DNA of 6,618 bases. Origin: Anaerolineae bacterium. GTDB lineage: Bacteria > Chloroflexota > Anaerolineae > JAFGEY01. Made by a program: the position numbers and the translations under genes. Shown piece by piece: positions 6,172 through 6,618 of the stretch. Under the pieces are notes generated by a model. The model searched no databases. It saw nothing but the letters and a program-made list of their open reading frames with translations, and had not been told where the DNA came from. The stretch covers positions 1-6,618 of the forward strand of contig JAFGJF010000156.1 of assembly GCA_016929205.1 (NCBI GenBank), given 5' to 3'. Each line of letters begins with the position of its first letter. Within the stretch, counting starts at the first letter, position 1.

Positions 6172-6618
6172 TTACGCCCTTTGACCGCCTTCGTAGAAGA
6201 AGGCGCTCGGATGGTAGGTGTTGATCCCGTAAGTGTCCCAGCCGATGGGAACTTTCGGGCGCGGCATGTTGCGCATGTTCTTGTTGTACATCACAGGGCA
6301 CGGGCTTTCGAGTACGATACCGATAGCCAGGGGTGTATCGGCCAGGTAATCAAAGATCTTTTGCCCGATCGCGACGCGCTCGTCATCGTCGATGACCGCT
6401 CGCATCTCGTCAACCCATGCAAACAGTTGCTGGATCTCCTCCGGCGGTGTGACGAGGCCCTCCGCTTCCTTGTCCACGGCGGTATACCAGTCTTGCCAGG
6501 CCCTTGAAACGCCGCCCTGTCCACCATCCGCTACTGGCACGTACCATTGCATCTGGATCGGCAGCAGCATGTCGGTGCAGCGGTCGGCGTGCCAGATGCC
6601 GCACTCGACCAGGTTGGC
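6172..6618 (-). CDS. ABC transporter substrate-binding protein (family 5, peptide type), C-terminal part
   Basis: The last 148 residues of an extracytoplasmic solute-binding protein; the frame is open to the right edge, so the signal peptide and the first lobe are outside the window. The visible part starts within ANLVECGIWHADRCTDM. Family-like blocks follow: LLPIQMQWYVP, a helical stretch with PPEEIQQLFAWVDEMRAV and DDDERVAIGQKIFDYLAD, then the closing strand region with LAIGIVLESPCPVMYNKNMR, the MPRPKVPIGWDT segment and a final HPSAFFYE. This resembles the C-terminal lobe of large (about 600-700 residue) binding proteins that accompany DppBCDF-type importers. It would capture the solute and deliver it to DppB/DppC. 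It is the promoter-proximal gene of the visible operon. A 202-base gap with a hairpin separates it from dppB. An ATG at 6570 is internal to the frame, not a start. Confidence 0.9.
   Translation of the reverse strand, partial: ANLVECGIWHADRCTDMLLPIQMQWYVPVADGGQGGVSRAWQDWYTAVDKEAEGLVTPPEEIQQLFAWVDEMRAVIDDDERVAIGQKIFDYLADTPLAIGIVLESPCPVMYNKNMRNMPRPKVPIGWDTYGINTYHPSAFFYEGGQRA

Overview
The window carries the distal part of a peptide/oligosaccharide-type ABC importer operon, all on the minus strand, followed by one unrelated membrane-protein gene cut by the left edge. The style of the proteins (the substrate-binding protein tail, the enlarged DppC-type permease, and a membrane protein with a DUF2207-like layout) suggests a member of the Chloroflexota (Anaerolineae-like) or a relative. 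That assignment rests on remembered family resemblance, not on a database search. There is no rRNA, tRNA, CRISPR array or insertion sequence in the window.

Reading in the direction of transcription (right to left): the C-terminal 148 residues of a family 5 substrate-binding protein (6172-6618, N-terminus outside the window); a 202-base non-coding gap (5970-6171) holding a strong GC-rich hairpin and a set of CACGAAT/ATTCGTG repeats; permease DppB (4968-5969, start moved inward from the longest frame); permease DppC (3811-4971, overlapping DppB by 4 bases, with an enlarged extracytoplasmic loop); ATPase DppD (2781-3800); ATPase DppF (1719-2765). Spacing between the four membrane and ATPase genes is -4, 10 and 15 bases, so they almost certainly form one transcription unit. 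After DppF there is an imperfect terminator-like dyad (1664-1693), then the membrane-protein gene (1-1631).

The importer would work in the usual way. The lipid- or membrane-tethered binding protein captures the solute outside, DppB and DppC form the channel, and DppD plus DppF hydrolyse ATP. The substrate cannot be read from the sequence: this family imports di- and oligopeptides, but in thermophiles and Chloroflexota close relatives also take up oligosaccharides. The hairpin between the binding-protein gene and dppB is where one would expect a device that keeps binding-protein mRNA in excess over the membrane components.

The least understood gene is the left-hand one: signal peptide, large outer domain, a single membrane span, a cytoplasmic winged-helix-like segment and a Gly/Ser-rich linker. 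It has no assigned function. I found no clear sign of a wholly new multi-gene system; the observations most worth a second look are this protein, the intergenic repeats and hairpin, and the DppC insertion.
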